Origin: Ascidiaceihabitans sp.
GTDB taxonomy: Bacteria > Pseudomonadota > Alphaproteobacteria > Rhodobacterales > Rhodobacteraceae
Assembly (NCBI GenBank): GCA_028825475.1
Contig: JAPKAB010000004.1
Span: forward strand, 116,560-180,559
Direction: 5' to 3'
DNA: 64,000 nucleotides
The translations under genes were made by a program, and so were the position numbers. This document shows, in pieces, positions 20,040-31,646 of the stretch. Below the pieces are notes generated by a model. It searched no databases. It worked only from the letters and a program-made list of their open reading frames with translations, and was not told where the DNA came from. How positions within the stretch are numbered: the stretch's first letter is position 1; the number at the start of each line of letters is the position of its first letter.

Positions 20040-20981
20040 TTGATAAGGGAATTGAACATGATGCGTTGGGGACTGGTTGCAACTATCTTATCACCTTCAG
20101 TGGATGTCCTGAGATTTGTAGCATTCCACTTGGACGCTGGCGCACACCGTCTTTACATCTACCTCGATGATCCAGACGCTGAAGTTCACGACATCCTAAA
20201 GGCTCATTCCAAAATTCGCGTCCAAAAATGTAATGACGCATATTGGAAGAAATTGGGAGCCAAACGCCCTGCGAAACATCAAGTGCGTCAAACTGCAAAC
20301 GCAACACATGCTTACAATCGCAAAGTCGAAGTTGACTGGTTGACCCACATTGATGTGGACGAATTTATTGTCCCAGATCAAAGGATCGACGAAATACTTG
20401 CAAAGGTGCCCGACACAAAGCTTTGCGCGCGCATGCGCCCAACAGAGCTGCTGGTGGGCACAGCTGATATCTTCAAAGCCTTTATTCCCAACGGACCAGA
20501 TCGAACCCGATTGGTTGAAAATCTGTATCCAGAGTTTGGCAGCTTTGTTAAAGGCGGGTTTCTTAGCCATGTTGCAGGAAAGTATTTTGTGCGGACAGGA
20601 ATCAACGGCTTGGCGCTGCGCATTCACAACGTCTTTCAAGGGGTTGAAAGCAACCCAAGTCAGATCGAGCTGCACAGCCTAACTCTTGCTCATTGCCATG
20701 CGAAACCGTTCGATGAATGGCTTACCTCTTTCAGATACCGCCTAAACCAAGGATCCTACCGCGCTTCACTCGGATCAGCGACCAAGGGAGGTCCATCTTT
20801 GCATGATATGTTTGTTATGCTTGAAGAAACTGAAGGCACAGATGGTTTGAGACGCTTCTTTGACGAAGTCGCTATCGGCAGCCCTGAGCTTCAAGCCCGC
20901 TTGAAAAATAACGATTTACTCCGCAAAATTGATCTAGACTTAGATGCAAAATTGGCGCGTCATTTTCCCAACTTCACCTGA
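20040..20981 (+). CDS. Glycosyltransferase family 2-like protein
   Basis: VDWLTHIDVDEFIVP; FHLDAGAHRLYIYLDDPDAE. Confidence 0.75.
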   Translation: MIRELNMMRWGLVATILSPSVDVLRFVAFHLDAGAHRLYIYLDDPDAEVHDILKAHSKIRVQKCNDAYWKKLGAKRPAKHQVRQTANATHAYNRKVEVDWLTHIDVDEFIVPDQRIDEILAKVPDTKLCARMRPTELLVGTADIFKAFIPNGPDRTRLVENLYPEFGSFVKGGFLSHVAGKYFVRTGINGLALRIHNVFQGVESNPSQIELHSLTLAHCHAKPFDEWLTSFRYRLNQGSYRASLGSATKGGPSLHDMFVMLEETEGTDGLRRFFDEVAIGSPELQARLKNNDLLRKIDLDLDAKLARHFPNFT

Positions 20982-21113
20982 GCATTTGACCCGACAGCTG
21001 CTTCTTGGTATGTCCCCGCGAGTGTCGCGACGATTGGGTCGCCCCTAGGGCCATGAGGGCCGACACAAATTGCTGCAGCGGGCGACGATATTGTCCGCAA
21101 CATTCGGACATAC

Positions 21114-22733
21114 ATGACAAAATTTTCTGATCTGAACCTCGCTCCTAAGGTACTCAAGGCCGTTGTTGAAGCTGGATACGAAAGCCCAACACCGATCCAA
21201 GCAGGCGCGATTCCCCCAGCCCTTGAAGGGCGTGACGTTTTGGGTATTGCCCAAACTGGTACCGGTAAAACGGCCAGTTTTACGCTGCCCCTCATCACAA
21301 TGCTGGCCCGTGGCCGTGCACGAGCCCGTATGCCTCGCAGCTTGGTTCTTTGCCCAACACGCGAATTGGCCGCACAGGTTGCCGAAAACTTCGACACCTA
21401 CGCCAAGCATGTAAAATTGACCAAGGCACTGCTAATCGGCGGCGTTTCGTTCAAGGAACAAGACACGCTGATCGACAAAGGCGTTGACGTTCTCATTGCG
21501 ACACCAGGCCGTTTGCTTGACCATTTCGAGCGTGGAAAATTGATTTTGAACGACGTCAAAGTCATGGTTGTTGATGAAGCTGACCGCATGCTGGATATGG
21601 GATTTATTCCAGATATCGAGCGCATCTTTGGTCTGACACCATTCACACGCCAAACATTGTTTTTCTCAGCCACAATGGCACCAGAGATTGAGCGTATTAC
21701 AAATACGTTCCTGTCTAACCCTGCACGTGTTGAAGTTGCTCGTCAGGCATCCGCCTCTGAGAACATCGAACAAAGTGTCGTAATGTTCAAAGCGTCTCGC
21801 AAAGAGCGCGAAGCAACTGAAAAACGTGATGTTTTGCGAAAATTGATCGACCTTGAGGGCGAAAAATGCACGAACGCGATTATCTTCTGCAACCGTAAGG
21901 TTGATGTTGATACTGTGGCAAAGTCTTTGACAAAACATGGTTATGATGCGGCCCCGATCCACGGCGATCTGGATCAATCACAACGCACAAAAACCCTTGA
22001 GAAGTTCCGCAGCGGTGGATTGCGTTTCTTGTGTGCGTCTGATGTTGCGGCACGCGGCTTGGATGTTCCATCCGTAAGCCACGTCTTTAACTTTGATGTT
22101 CCGAGCCACGCGGAAGATTATGTGCACCGTATCGGCCGCACAGGTCGCGCAGGCCGCGATGGCAAAGCCGTCATGATCTGCTCACCACGCGACGAGAAGA
22201 ATTTTGAAGACGTTGAGCGTTTGCTTCAAAAAGAAATCCCACGTTTGGAAAATCCATTGGCAAAAAAGGCACCAACTGAGAAATCGGCTGAGCCTGCTAA
22301 GAAACGTGCTCCTAAAAAAGTGAATACGGTTAAAGATGCCCCTGCCCCGAATGAGGCAAAAGCTGATGCTGTAGAACTTGATGCACCGCGCGAAGCAAAA
22401 CCTAAACGCACGCGCAGCCGCACACGCAAGCCTGTTGAGACAACACCCGTTGTGGACGCACCAGCGATTGAAGTTGCACAAGCGCCTGTTACGGATGTTG
22501 CAATCGAAGCTGCAGTGCCTACTCCTGTTGCCCAACCAGTACCAGAAGCAGCACAAACGCAACAAGAACCGCAGAAATCTAACCGCACTCGCGGTGGACG
22601 TGGACGCAATAACAACAACAATAACAATAACCCAAATGATCGTAGCAACGATCGAGGTGGACATGTTCAAGGTTTGGGCGATCACACCCCAACGTTCATC
22701 GGCAAGAGCTTTTCTGAGCGGTATGAAGGCTAA
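21114..22733 (+). CDS. DEAD-box RNA helicase (RhlE-like) with disordered C-terminal tail
   Basis: PTPIQAGAIPPALEGRDVLGIAQTGTGKTASFTLP, VDEADRMLDMGF, FSATM, HRIGRTGRAGR. Confidence 0.95.
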   Translation: MTKFSDLNLAPKVLKAVVEAGYESPTPIQAGAIPPALEGRDVLGIAQTGTGKTASFTLPLITMLARGRARARMPRSLVLCPTRELAAQVAENFDTYAKHVKLTKALLIGGVSFKEQDTLIDKGVDVLIATPGRLLDHFERGKLILNDVKVMVVDEADRMLDMGFIPDIERIFGLTPFTRQTLFFSATMAPEIERITNTFLSNPARVEVARQASASENIEQSVVMFKASRKEREATEKRDVLRKLIDLEGEKCTNAIIFCNRKVDVDTVAKSLTKHGYDAAPIHGDLDQSQRTKTLEKFRSGGLRFLCASDVAARGLDVPSVSHVFNFDVPSHAEDYVHRIGRTGRAGRDGKAVMICSPRDEKNFEDVERLLQKEIPRLENPLAKKAPTEKSAEPAKKRAPKKVNTVKDAPAPNEAKADAVELDAPREAKPKRTRSRTRKPVETTPVVDAPAIEVAQAPVTDVAIEAAVPTPVAQPVPEAAQTQQEPQKSNRTRGGRGRNNNNNNNNPNDRSNDRGGHVQGLGDHTPTFIGKSFSERYEG

Positions 22734-22763
22734 TACAGCCTAGGATCACCGATCACAGACTCC

Positions 22764-22805
22764 AAAAAAAGCCCGGGACCTTAGTTAAGGTGCCGGGCTT
22801 TTTGT
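22764..22805. terminator. Intrinsic, likely bidirectional terminator between helicase and rnj
   Basis: aaaaaaAGCCCGGgACCTTAgtTAAGGTgCCGGGCTttttt; A-tract and T-tract on opposite sides. Confidence 0.88.
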
Positions 22806-22820
22806 TTGTATTTGATCATT

Positions 22821-22853
22821 TGGGTGAAGGGACGCAACGCAGCCCTTCACCCA
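22821..22853. other. 11-bp perfect inverted repeat 3' of rnj
   Basis: TGGGTGAAGGG-acgcaacgcag-CCCTTCACCCA. Confidence 0.6.
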
Positions 22854-22863
22854 ACCAAATGGA

Positions 22864-24531
22864 TTAGCTTAGACGGCTAACCACGATCGTCACTTCAGGT
22901 TTTTTGCCAACTTCGTTTTGACCTGTCTGGCGAACGATCTTGCGCAAGGCTTCATTCAACTTTGCATCGTCACGCAAGGTCTTTGCGTTTGCACGGCCCA
23001 AGAACTGTGAAAGGTCAGCTTCCAAAACTTCGGTCAAAGCAGTGTTAGATGTACCAGTTTCAGCCAAGCCCATGACTTCGCACCACGGATCACCCAATGG
23101 CTCATCATCTTCGTCCATGATCAGCGTGACAATCACGTGGCCGTTTAGGGCCATACGAATGCGATCACGCACAACACCATCAAGCGCGCCAATCTGGACA
23201 GAACCGTCCAAATAAGTGCGGCCAGTTTCGATATATTCAGCAACCTGCGGCTTATCGCCTGTCAAATCGATCATCATACCGTTCACGGCCAATACACCTG
23301 TAATGCCTTTTTCGGCGCCCAATTTTACGTGTTCACGCAAGTGACGATGCTCACCGTGCATAGGGATCAAGATCTCAGGCTTAACAATGTCGTGCATCCG
23401 CTGGATGTCAGGACGGTTTGCGTGGCCAGACACGTGGTAGTGACCAGAACTGTCATCAACCACATCAACGCCCTTTTCAGAGAACGCGTTCATAATGTGA
23501 ATGACGCCTTTTTCGTTGCCTGGAATAGTCTTGGACGAGAAGAGGAACGTATCACCCTCTTTCATTGTAAGACCCATATATTTGCCACGTGCCAACTGTG
23601 CAGAAGCTGCACGGCGTTCACCTTGTGACCCAGTCACCAGCAACATTACCTTTTCGCGTGGCAATGCTTTTGCATCATCTGGGCTGATAACTTTTGGGAA
23701 ATCTTTCAACACGCCGGTCTCGATCGATGCTTCGACCATACGGCGCATTGCACGACCCAAAAGGACAATAGAACGACCTGCACGTTCGCCTGCTTCGGCC
23801 AGTGTTTTCACACGTGCAACGTTTGATGCGAATGTTGTCGCTACAACCATACCAGTGGCAGCTGAAACCATTTTTTCGATTTCAGGACCAACAGTAATTT
23901 CAGATTGACCAGCATTCGGTGAGAAGACGTTGGTACTGTCACAGACAAGAACCTTAACACCGTCTTTACAAACCTCAGCCCATAACTCTGGATCGAACGC
24001 TTCGCCAACAATTGGTGTTTCGTCCAGTTTGAAATCGCCTGTGTGCACGATGCGCCCTGCTGGCGTGTCGATGACCAATGCACCACTTTCTGGGATGGAG
24101 TGCGAGATTGGCAAAAAGCCAACCTTGAACGGTCCAAAATCGCGCTGTTCAGGCCAAGAGCCCATGACTGTCACTGCTTCATCCGGATGGCCGTACTCTG
24201 ACATCTTGCGACGTGCGATGTTTGCAGTAAATGGGCGGGCATAGATTGGCGCTTCAAGACGTGAATAGGTATGCGAAATCGCCCCTACGTGGTCTTCGTG
24301 TGCGTGAGTTACAAAAACGGCTTCGATGCGGTCTTTGCGCTCTTCCAGCCAGCTTACGTCTGGTAAGATCAGGTCAACACCGGGTGAGCCATCCATGTCA
24401 GGGAAAGTCACACCAAGATCGATTACGATCAAGCGTTCTTCATTTGGTTTGCCGTAGCCATATACATAGGCATTCATGCCGATTTCGCCTGCGCCACCGA
24501 GGGGCAGATAGATTAAACGTTCACTGCTCAT
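22864..24531 (-). CDS. rnj: Ribonuclease J
   Basis: FVTHAHEDHVGAISH metallo-beta-lactamase motif; VTGSQGERRAASAQLARG; SGHANRPDIQRMHDIVKPEILIPMHGEHRHL. Confidence 0.95.
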   Translation of the reverse strand: MSSERLIYLPLGGAGEIGMNAYVYGYGKPNEERLIVIDLGVTFPDMDGSPGVDLILPDVSWLEERKDRIEAVFVTHAHEDHVGAISHTYSRLEAPIYARPFTANIARRKMSEYGHPDEAVTVMGSWPEQRDFGPFKVGFLPISHSIPESGALVIDTPAGRIVHTGDFKLDETPIVGEAFDPELWAEVCKDGVKVLVCDSTNVFSPNAGQSEITVGPEIEKMVSAATGMVVATTFASNVARVKTLAEAGERAGRSIVLLGRAMRRMVEASIETGVLKDFPKVISPDDAKALPREKVMLLVTGSQGERRAASAQLARGKYMGLTMKEGDTFLFSSKTIPGNEKGVIHIMNAFSEKGVDVVDDSSGHYHVSGHANRPDIQRMHDIVKPEILIPMHGEHRHLREHVKLGAEKGITGVLAVNGMMIDLTGDKPQVAEYIETGRTYLDGSVQIGALDGVVRDRIRMALNGHVIVTLIMDEDDEPLGDPWCEVMGLAETGTSNTALTEVLEADLSQFLGRANAKTLRDDAKLNEALRKIVRQTGQNEVGKKPEVTIVVSRLS

Positions 24532-24535
24532 GAGA

Positions 24536-25309
24536 TCAGTTATTTTCCTTGTTGTACCGATGAATCACGGTCAATCCGTGCATCGTTAAATCATCTTGAA
24601 AGTCGTCAAACAGGTTCTCTGCTTGCTGAAACAAGGGGGCCAGCCCCCCTGTAGAAATTACGCGCATGTCGCGGTGACGCTCCGCCTTAATGCGGGCACA
24701 TATCTCACGGACTAGACCGACGTAACCCCAAAATACGCCCGATTGCATACAGGCAACAGTATTGGTCCCAACCACAGCTTGGGGTTTAGAAATATCAACG
24801 TGCGGTAATGCAGCCGCCGCTTGGTGCAGTGCCTCAAGGCTAAGATTGACACCCGGTGCGATGACACCCCCTACATAAGCCCCATCAGTATCAACCACGT
24901 CAAAGGTGGTGGCCGTGCCGAAATCGACCATGATCAAATCACCGCCATACAGGTCAAACCCAGCGACGGTGTTGACCAAACGGTCCGGCCCTACAGCTGT
25001 ACCCGCGTCGACACGTACTTCGACTGGCAGCTTGCAATCAGATTTACCGACAACAATCGGACGCGTTTTAAAATAACGGTCAGACAGCACACGTAGATTA
25101 AACACCACCCGCGGCACAGTAGACGAAACGATTACATCTGTGATGTTAACGTCGATCTTCTGAAATTCCATGAGCGAGCTCAGCCAAACGTAATACTGAT
25201 CAGCTGTGCGCCGCCAATCTGTCGCAGTTCGCCACGTTCCGATGAATTGCTCACCGTCCCAGATTGAAAAAACGGTATTGGTATTGCCGCAGTCAATTGC
25301 CAGAAGCAT
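24536..25309 (-). CDS. coaX: Type III pantothenate kinase
   Basis: MLLAIDCGNTNTVFSIWDG; GPDRLVNTVAG; DFGTATTFDVVD. Confidence 0.95.
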   Translation of the reverse strand: MLLAIDCGNTNTVFSIWDGEQFIGTWRTATDWRRTADQYYVWLSSLMEFQKIDVNITDVIVSSTVPRVVFNLRVLSDRYFKTRPIVVGKSDCKLPVEVRVDAGTAVGPDRLVNTVAGFDLYGGDLIMVDFGTATTFDVVDTDGAYVGGVIAPGVNLSLEALHQAAAALPHVDISKPQAVVGTNTVACMQSGVFWGYVGLVREICARIKAERHRDMRVISTGGLAPLFQQAENLFDDFQDDLTMHGLTVIHRYNKENN

Positions 25310-25325
25310 AGGTTGGCTCCGCTAT

Positions 25326-26075
25326 TTAGAAATATACGTCCGCCGCCGGAATGGCGATGCGGCCTTGGGATGTCTCTAGAACAAGTTGCCCTGTCTCGTC
25401 TACCTCGCGAAACGTACCCTGCCATTCCTCGCGTGCAGTGCGCGCAATGATAACCTCGCCTAAACGCGCTGCATGGCTCATCCATGCCCGCCGAATTGGG
25501 GCAAAGCCATAAGTTCGAAATTGGTCTTCATAGTGGGCAAAGGCACTAGCTAGCAGGTTCAGAAAATCTTCGGGCGTCACAGATAACCCCAGCTCTCCAC
25601 GCAAAGACACGGGATGAACTGCGCCCTCCTCGACATCGCAAACAGCAGGTGCAGCGGCCAGGTTTACACCAATTCCGATAGCCAAGTGGGTCATGCCACC
25701 ACTTTGGCCCGCGCTCTCAAGAAGGATGCCTGCAACCTTACCGCCCCGCAGCAAAACGTCATTGGGCCATTTCAGAGCAAATGCATCCTCCTGCCCCGTC
25801 GCAGCGATAAACGCGTCACGCAAAGCAAGCGAAGCAATAAACGAACGCAATGCTGCGTCAGCAGGCGGACCAGAAATTGGAAGCACCAAGGTAGCAGCAA
25901 AATTACCTTTCGGCATCATCCACGCGCGACCACGGCGACCACGAGCCGCCGTTTGTTCGTGTGCCAATATCCATTCTGGTCCAGACAACTGAGGCGCTAT
26001 CCGTGCTGCTTCGCTTAATGTGGAGTCAACAGAATCCAAAATGCGGCGGCCATAGTTATCTGGCCAGCCGCTCAT
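25326..26075 (-). CDS. birA: Biotin--[acetyl-CoA-carboxylase] ligase
   Basis: AHEQTAARGRRGRAWMMPKGNFAATLVLP; LKWPNDVLLRGGKVAGILLES. Confidence 0.94.
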   Translation of the reverse strand: MSGWPDNYGRRILDSVDSTLSEAARIAPQLSGPEWILAHEQTAARGRRGRAWMMPKGNFAATLVLPISGPPADAALRSFIASLALRDAFIAATGQEDAFALKWPNDVLLRGGKVAGILLESAGQSGGMTHLAIGIGVNLAAAPAVCDVEEGAVHPVSLRGELGLSVTPEDFLNLLASAFAHYEDQFRTYGFAPIRRAWMSHAARLGEVIIARTAREEWQGTFREVDETGQLVLETSQGRIAIPAADVYF

Positions 26076-26099
26076 TTTGGATTACCTTTTAAGGTGTGT

Positions 26100-27539
26100 T
26101 TAGTTAACAAGCGCCGCTGCCGCTGCAGTTGCTGCCGCCTCAACACCAAACATATTGATGATACCAAAGACCATGATCCCTGCAGAGGCCATCAAAAAGC
26201 CCCAAAGGATCGTAGACTTGTTTGCATCCAAACCTTCAGCCTGCTCTTCCCCAAAGTACATGAAAAAGACAATACGAAGGTAATAGAACGCACCGATCAC
26301 AGACGCGATCACACCGGCAATCGCCAACCACGCCAAACCAGCATCATAGGCAGCACGCAAAACGTACAGTTTGCCGAAGAAACCTAACATTGGCGGAACA
26401 CCAGCCAGTGAGAACAGCAAGATCAACATAGCAAAAGCGCGGCCAGGCTGGGCCTTTGCATACATGTTCAGTGACGATATATCGGTAACCGGTTGGCCAT
26501 CTTTTTCCATCGAAAGAATAAAGGCAAATGTGCCAATGTTCATAGCGACATAAATCGTCATATAAACAAGCATCGCCTCGACGCCCAGTGCAGTACCTGC
26601 AGCAAGGCCCATCAAAGCATAACCCATGTGTGCAATGGATGAATACGCCATCAGGCGTTTGATGTTCGTTTGTCCAATTGCAGCCACTGCGCCCAAGAAC
26701 ATGGACAGCAACGAAATTAACGCGATGACTTGTTGCCAGTCGGGAATTGCGTTGCCGAAGGCATCATGCATTACACGTGCAAACAGTCCCATCGCAGCTA
26801 CTTTAGGTGCCGTTGCAAAGAATGCTGTAATTGGCGTTGGGGCACCTTCGTAAACATCAGGGGTCCACATGTGGAATGGCACAGCAGAAACTTTGAAGGC
26901 CATGCCTGAAATCACAAAGATCAGGCCAAACAACAAGCCAACTGAAACATCACCGTGAACCGCAGTTTGGATAATACCGGAAAACAGTGTCGTACCCGCA
27001 TAGCCGTAAATCAACGATGCACCATAAAGCAGGATACCGGACGACAATGCTCCAAGAACAAAGTACTTTAGGCCTGCTTCGGTGGAACGTGCGCTATCGC
27101 GGCGCAAGGATGCAACAACATACAATGCCAATGACTGCAGCTCGAGGCCCATATAAAGCGCCATAAGATCGCCGGCGCTGACCATCATCATCATGCCAAC
27201 AACGCTAAGTGCGACCAAGATTGGGTATTCAAAACGCAACAAGCCGCGTTTGCTCATATAGCCTTCGCCCATGATCAAAACTGCCGCTGTTGAAAGAAGA
27301 ATAACGACTTTAGCAAAACGAGAAAAACCATCGTCGCTGAACATGCCGTTGAAGGCGACATTCGTCCCCTCGCCCGTTAGGCCAATCCATGCCGCAAGCG
27401 CAACCATCGCTGCACTGGTCAGCCAGACCAAAGTGGATGCAACCCCGTCTTTGCCCGTGTAAACGCCGCCGAGCAACGCAACGATTGCAAACAGTGCAAG
27501 CAAAATTTCCGGCAGAATGATGTTCAGATCAGCGGACAT
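26100..27539 (-). CDS. nuoN: NADH-quinone oxidoreductase subunit N
   Basis: Antiporter-like TM protein; last member of nuo operon. Confidence 0.96.
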   Translation of the reverse strand: MSADLNIILPEILLALFAIVALLGGVYTGKDGVASTLVWLTSAAMVALAAWIGLTGEGTNVAFNGMFSDDGFSRFAKVVILLSTAAVLIMGEGYMSKRGLLRFEYPILVALSVVGMMMMVSAGDLMALYMGLELQSLALYVVASLRRDSARSTEAGLKYFVLGALSSGILLYGASLIYGYAGTTLFSGIIQTAVHGDVSVGLLFGLIFVISGMAFKVSAVPFHMWTPDVYEGAPTPITAFFATAPKVAAMGLFARVMHDAFGNAIPDWQQVIALISLLSMFLGAVAAIGQTNIKRLMAYSSIAHMGYALMGLAAGTALGVEAMLVYMTIYVAMNIGTFAFILSMEKDGQPVTDISSLNMYAKAQPGRAFAMLILLFSLAGVPPMLGFFGKLYVLRAAYDAGLAWLAIAGVIASVIGAFYYLRIVFFMYFGEEQAEGLDANKSTILWGFLMASAGIMVFGIINMFGVEAAATAAAAALVN

Positions 27540-27553
27540 AGGCCCCGTCCTTC

Positions 27554-29095
27554 TTATTGAGAGGCTGCTTGGGACACGGCATCTGCCGCGGCCAAGGCCG
27601 TCTCATAGTTTGTTACAAGTGCAGTCACCGAAGGACCAATGATATCAAGGACCAATGCAGGATAGACGCCCAATAGGATCGTCATAACCACCAACGGCGC
27701 AAAGATGACACGCTCGCGTGTGCCCATGTCTGTGATTGATTTCAGGCTTTCCTTAATCAAATCACCCATCACAACACGGCGGTACAACCACAGCGCATAG
27801 GCAGCTGAGAAGATAACACCTGATGTTGCAACCGCAGCCACCCATGTGTTCACTTTGAACACAGCAATCAATGTGAGGAATTCGCCTACAAAACCAGACG
27901 TGCCAGGCAAGCCGACATTGGCCATAGTGAAGAACATAAAGATCATCGCATAAGCAGGCATGCGGTTCACAAGACCACCATATGCATCGATCTCACGTGT
28001 GTGCATACGGTCGTAAATGACACCAACACACAAGAACAATGCACCAGAGATGAAACCGTGACTGATCATTTGGAAGATCGCGCCATCAATACCCTGCTGG
28101 TTCGCAGCAAAGATACCCATGGTTACAAAACCCATGTGTGCAACGGATGAATAGGCGATCAGCTTTTTCATGTCTTGCTGAACCAAAGCGACCAAAGAGG
28201 TGTACACAATCGCAATCGCAGACATCCACAACACCGTTGGTGCCAAAACATCGGATCCGACTGGGAACATAGGCAGCGAAAAGCGCAAGAAACCGTAACC
28301 ACCCATTTTCAAAAGGATCGCTGCCAACACAACAGAACCTGCCGTTGGGGCCTGAACGTGTGCGTCAGGCAACCAAGTGTGTACAGGCCACATTGGCATC
28401 TTCACCGCGAAAGAGGCAAAGAAGGCCAAGAACATCAGGGTCTGCATCCCACCAACGACGTGAATACCCAGCAGATCAAATGATCCGTAAGAGAATTCAT
28501 GTACCAAAAGCTTAGCAATGTCAGTTGTTCCAGCGTCTGCAAACATGGCGACCATTGCGATCAACATCAAAACTGAACCAAGGAAGGTATAAAGGAAGAA
28601 CTTGAAGCTTGCGTAGATGCGATTTGCACCACCCCAGATACCAATGATCAAGAACATTGGGATCAAGCCTGCCTCAAAGAAGACGTAAAACAGCACCAAA
28701 TCCAAGGCCATAAAGACACCCAGCATCAATGTTTCCAGCATCAAGAATGCAATCATGTATTCTTTGACGCGTGTTTCAACGTTCCAAGATGCGGCAATAA
28801 CCAAAGGCATCATGAAAGTCGCCAACATTACAAACAGGATGCTGATACCATCAACGCCCATTTTGTACTGTAGGCCCATCAACCATGTGGTTTCTTCAAC
28901 CATTTGAAAGTCAGTGTTGTTTCTGTCAAAGCCCGCTAAAATGAACAACGAGACGACAAAAGTCGCGCTGGTTGCAAATAGGGCAATCCACTTTGCGTTT
29001 TTACGGGCGGCTTCATCATCGCCGCGCAGGAATACAGCCATAATAAGGGCTGCGACTGCTGGGATGAATGTGACGATGGAAAGAAGGTTATCCAT
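27554..29095 (-). CDS. nuoM: NADH-quinone oxidoreductase subunit M
   Basis: Internal start [17 protein letters not shown] forms a TAATG overlap with nuo[41 protein letters not shown]. Confidence 0.96.
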   Translation of the reverse strand: MDNLLSIVTFIPAVAALIMAVFLRGDDEAARKNAKWIALFATSATFVVSLFILAGFDRNNTDFQMVEETTWLMGLQYKMGVDGISILFVMLATFMMPLVIAASWNVETRVKEYMIAFLMLETLMLGVFMALDLVLFYVFFEAGLIPMFLIIGIWGGANRIYASFKFFLYTFLGSVLMLIAMVAMFADAGTTDIAKLLVHEFSYGSFDLLGIHVVGGMQTLMFLAFFASFAVKMPMWPVHTWLPDAHVQAPTAGSVVLAAILLKMGGYGFLRFSLPMFPVGSDVLAPTVLWMSAIAIVYTSLVALVQQDMKKLIAYSSVAHMGFVTMGIFAANQQGIDGAIFQMISHGFISGALFLCVGVIYDRMHTREIDAYGGLVNRMPAYAMIFMFFTMANVGLPGTSGFVGEFLTLIAVFKVNTWVAAVATSGVIFSAAYALWLYRRVVMGDLIKESLKSITDMGTRERVIFAPLVVMTILLGVYPALVLDIIGPSVTALVTNYETALAAADAVSQAASQ

Positions 29096-31242
29096 TAGTG
29101 TGCTCCTCCGCTCATCGTCATCCATGTGACAAGGACCGCGATCCCAATCACCATGGCAAAGGCGTAAGTAAAGATATAGCCGGACTGCGCGCGCCCTGCG
29201 AGTTTAGTGAAGAATGGAATAATACCCATCGCAACACCGTTCAACGTTCCATCGATCACCTGACCATCGCCGCGTTTCCACAAGAAACGACCCAATGCTT
29301 TTGCAGGGTTCACGAACAAGAAATCATACAGTTCGTCGATGTACCATTTGTTCTTGAGGAACAGATAGAGAGGACGCTGGTTTTCAGCCAAACGTGCAGG
29401 CAGTGTTGGGTTCCAAATGTAGAACCACATTGCCATTAAGAAGCCACCAAACATTGCAATAAACGGTGATGCCTTAACCCACTTTGGAACTGCGTGTGCA
29501 TCTTCCAAGACGTGGTTGTCAGGTGCGATATAAAGCGCGCCTTCACCCGGTTTGCCTGTAAACACGTAGTGATGTTTGGCTTTCTTGCCATCATCTTTCG
29601 CGTGGTCATCGGCTTTTGCCTCACCGTGATCATCATCAGTGCCGTGATCGTCAGCTTTAGCCTCGCCGTGATCGTCACCGTGCGCACCCTCTTCAGCATA
29701 TGGAATGCCGTAGAACGTTGCGACTTGATCAGCGTGACCAAAGAACGGTTTGAACCAAAGCATACCAGCAAAGATCGCACCAAGGCTTAGAACGCCTAGT
29801 GGGATCAGCATAACCATCGGGCTTTCGTGCGCGTGATCATGGGTGTGCTTGTCGCCGCGTGCTTCCCCGTAGAACGTCATGAACATAAGACGCCATGAGT
29901 AGAACGACGTCATTGCAGCGGCAATCACAAGCATCCAAAATCCGTAGGACGAGCCGCCAGCAAAGGCACTTTCGATGATCGCGTCTTTAGACACAAAGCC
30001 CGCGAAACCAATTGGAAAGCCGAACATGTCGTAGCTGAATGGGATACCAACGCCGGTAATCGCCAAGGTGCCCAACATCATTGCGCGGAAAGTCCACGGG
30101 ATCTTCTTACGCAATGCGCCATAGTTGTTCATGTCTTGCTCGTGGTGCATCGCGTGAATGACCGAGCCCGCACCCAAGAACAACATCGCTTTAAAGAAAG
30201 CGTGTGTGAAAAGATGGAACATGGCGGCAGAATACATCCCAACACCAACGGCCACGAACATATAGCCCAGCTGTGAACAGGTTGAATACGCAATAACGCG
30301 TTTGATGTCCGTTTGAACCAAACCAACGGTCGCCGCGAAGAATGCTGTTGTTGCACCCAATACAGTGATGAACATTGTCGCTTGTGGTGCAAATTCCAAC
30401 AATGGAGACATGCGGCACATTAAGAAGACGCCGGCAGTAACCATTGTCGCTGCGTGGATCAAGGCAGACACAGGTGTCGGGCCTTCCATCGCGTCTGGCA
30501 ACCACGTGTGTAGGATCAATTGCGCGGACTTTCCCATCGCACCGATGAACAAAAGGATCGCTAGCAAGTTTGCCGCGTTCCAATCAGCCCACAGGAACGT
30601 TATGCTCATTTCCGCCAAGGCTGGCATAGCCGCAAAGATGTCATCGAACTTAACCGAATCCGTCAGCATATAGATGCCGAAGATACCAAGTGCGAAACCA
30701 AAGTCACCAATACGGTTTACAACAAACGCTTTGATCGCAGCCGCATTCGCGGAAGGCTTACGGTAATAAAAGCCAATCAAAAGGTAGGATGCTACGCCAA
30801 CGCCTTCCCAACCAAAGAACATTTGGATCAGGTTGTCAGAAGTCACCAACATCAACATCGCGAAGGTAAAGAACGACAGGTACGCGAAGAAACGCGGCTT
30901 GTAGCTCTCGCCATCTTTCCACTGTGGATCATCCGCCATGTAGCCAAATGAATACAAGTGTACCAAGCTGGAGACCGATGTGATCACGACCAGCATGATC
31001 GCTGTCAGGCGGTCCAAACGAATGGCCCAATCGGTGCTAAGTGATCCACTTTCGATCCAGCGAAGGATGTGAATTTGCTCTGTAACACCATCAAAAGAAA
31101 GGAAGATAATCCAAGATAGGAACGCTGCTAGGAAAAGAGATCCTGTCGCAATCCACTGCGCAGCTGTTTCACCGACAAAGCGCCAGCCAAAACCACAAAG
31201 AAGTGAACCGATAAGCGGGGCAAAGAGTACTGTTAGTTCCAT
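29095..31242 (-). CDS. nuoL: NADH-quinone oxidoreductase subunit L
   Basis: [37 protein letters not shown]; contains His/Asp-rich insert. Confidence 0.97.
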   Translation of the reverse strand: MELTVLFAPLIGSLLCGFGWRFVGETAAQWIATGSLFLAAFLSWIIFLSFDGVTEQIHILRWIESGSLSTDWAIRLDRLTAIMLVVITSVSSLVHLYSFGYMADDPQWKDGESYKPRFFAYLSFFTFAMLMLVTSDNLIQMFFGWEGVGVASYLLIGFYYRKPSANAAAIKAFVVNRIGDFGFALGIFGIYMLTDSVKFDDIFAAMPALAEMSITFLWADWNAANLLAILLFIGAMGKSAQLILHTWLPDAMEGPTPVSALIHAATMVTAGVFLMCRMSPLLEFAPQATMFITVLGATTAFFAATVGLVQTDIKRVIAYSTCSQLGYMFVAVGVGMYSAAMFHLFTHAFFKAMLFLGAGSVIHAMHHEQDMNNYGALRKKIPWTFRAMMLGTLAITGVGIPFSYDMFGFPIGFAGFVSKDAIIESAFAGGSSYGFWMLVIAAAMTSFYSWRLMFMTFYGEARGDKHTHDHAHESPMVMLIPLGVLSLGAIFAGMLWFKPFFGHADQVATFYGIPYAEEGAHGDDHGEAKADDHGTDDDHGEAKADDHAKDDGKKAKHHYVFTGKPGEGALYIAPDNHVLEDAHAVPKWVKASPFIAMFGGFLMAMWFYIWNPTLPARLAENQRPLYLFLKNKWYIDELYDFLFVNPAKALGRFLWKRGDGQVIDGTLNGVAMGIIPFFTKLAGRAQSGYIFTYAFAMVIGIAVLVTWMTMSGGAH

Positions 31243-31246
31243 GCTC

Positions 31247-31552
31247 TTAACCCTTCATCACGTTTACATCTTCAACAGCGATCGTGCCACGATTGCGGAA
31301 GAAGCATACAAGGATCGCAAGGCCAATCGCGGCCTCAGCGGCGGCAACCGTCAGAACGAACAAGGTAAAGACCTGCCCGACAAGATCACCAAGGAATGAT
31401 GAGAAGGCCACCAAGTTGATGTTCACCGCCAAAAGCATCAATTCGATACTCATCAGCAGAATGATCACATTCTTGCGGTTCAGAAACAGGCCAAAGATGC
31501 CGATAACAAATAGCGTCGCCGCCACTGTTAGATAATGTTCTAGTCCGATCAT
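31247..31552 (-). CDS. nuoK: NADH-quinone oxidoreductase subunit K
   Basis: [36 protein letters not shown]. Confidence 0.96.
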   Translation of the reverse strand: MIGLEHYLTVAATLFVIGIFGLFLNRKNVIILLMSIELMLLAVNINLVAFSSFLGDLVGQVFTLFVLTVAAAEAAIGLAILVCFFRNRGTIAVEDVNVMKG

Positions 31553-31646
31553 TTCAGTCCCTCGGTCATCGTTGGTCTCAACTTTTCATTCATGGCAGCG
31601 TCACGTTACTGCCGGTCGTCTATTCATTTGGTCAATCAGCGCAGGC

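Noticed and set aside
22182-22685. 167-aa and 140-aa minus-strand ORFs opposite the helicase tail
   Set aside because: Low-complexity complement of the repetitive helicase C-terminus; no independent support.
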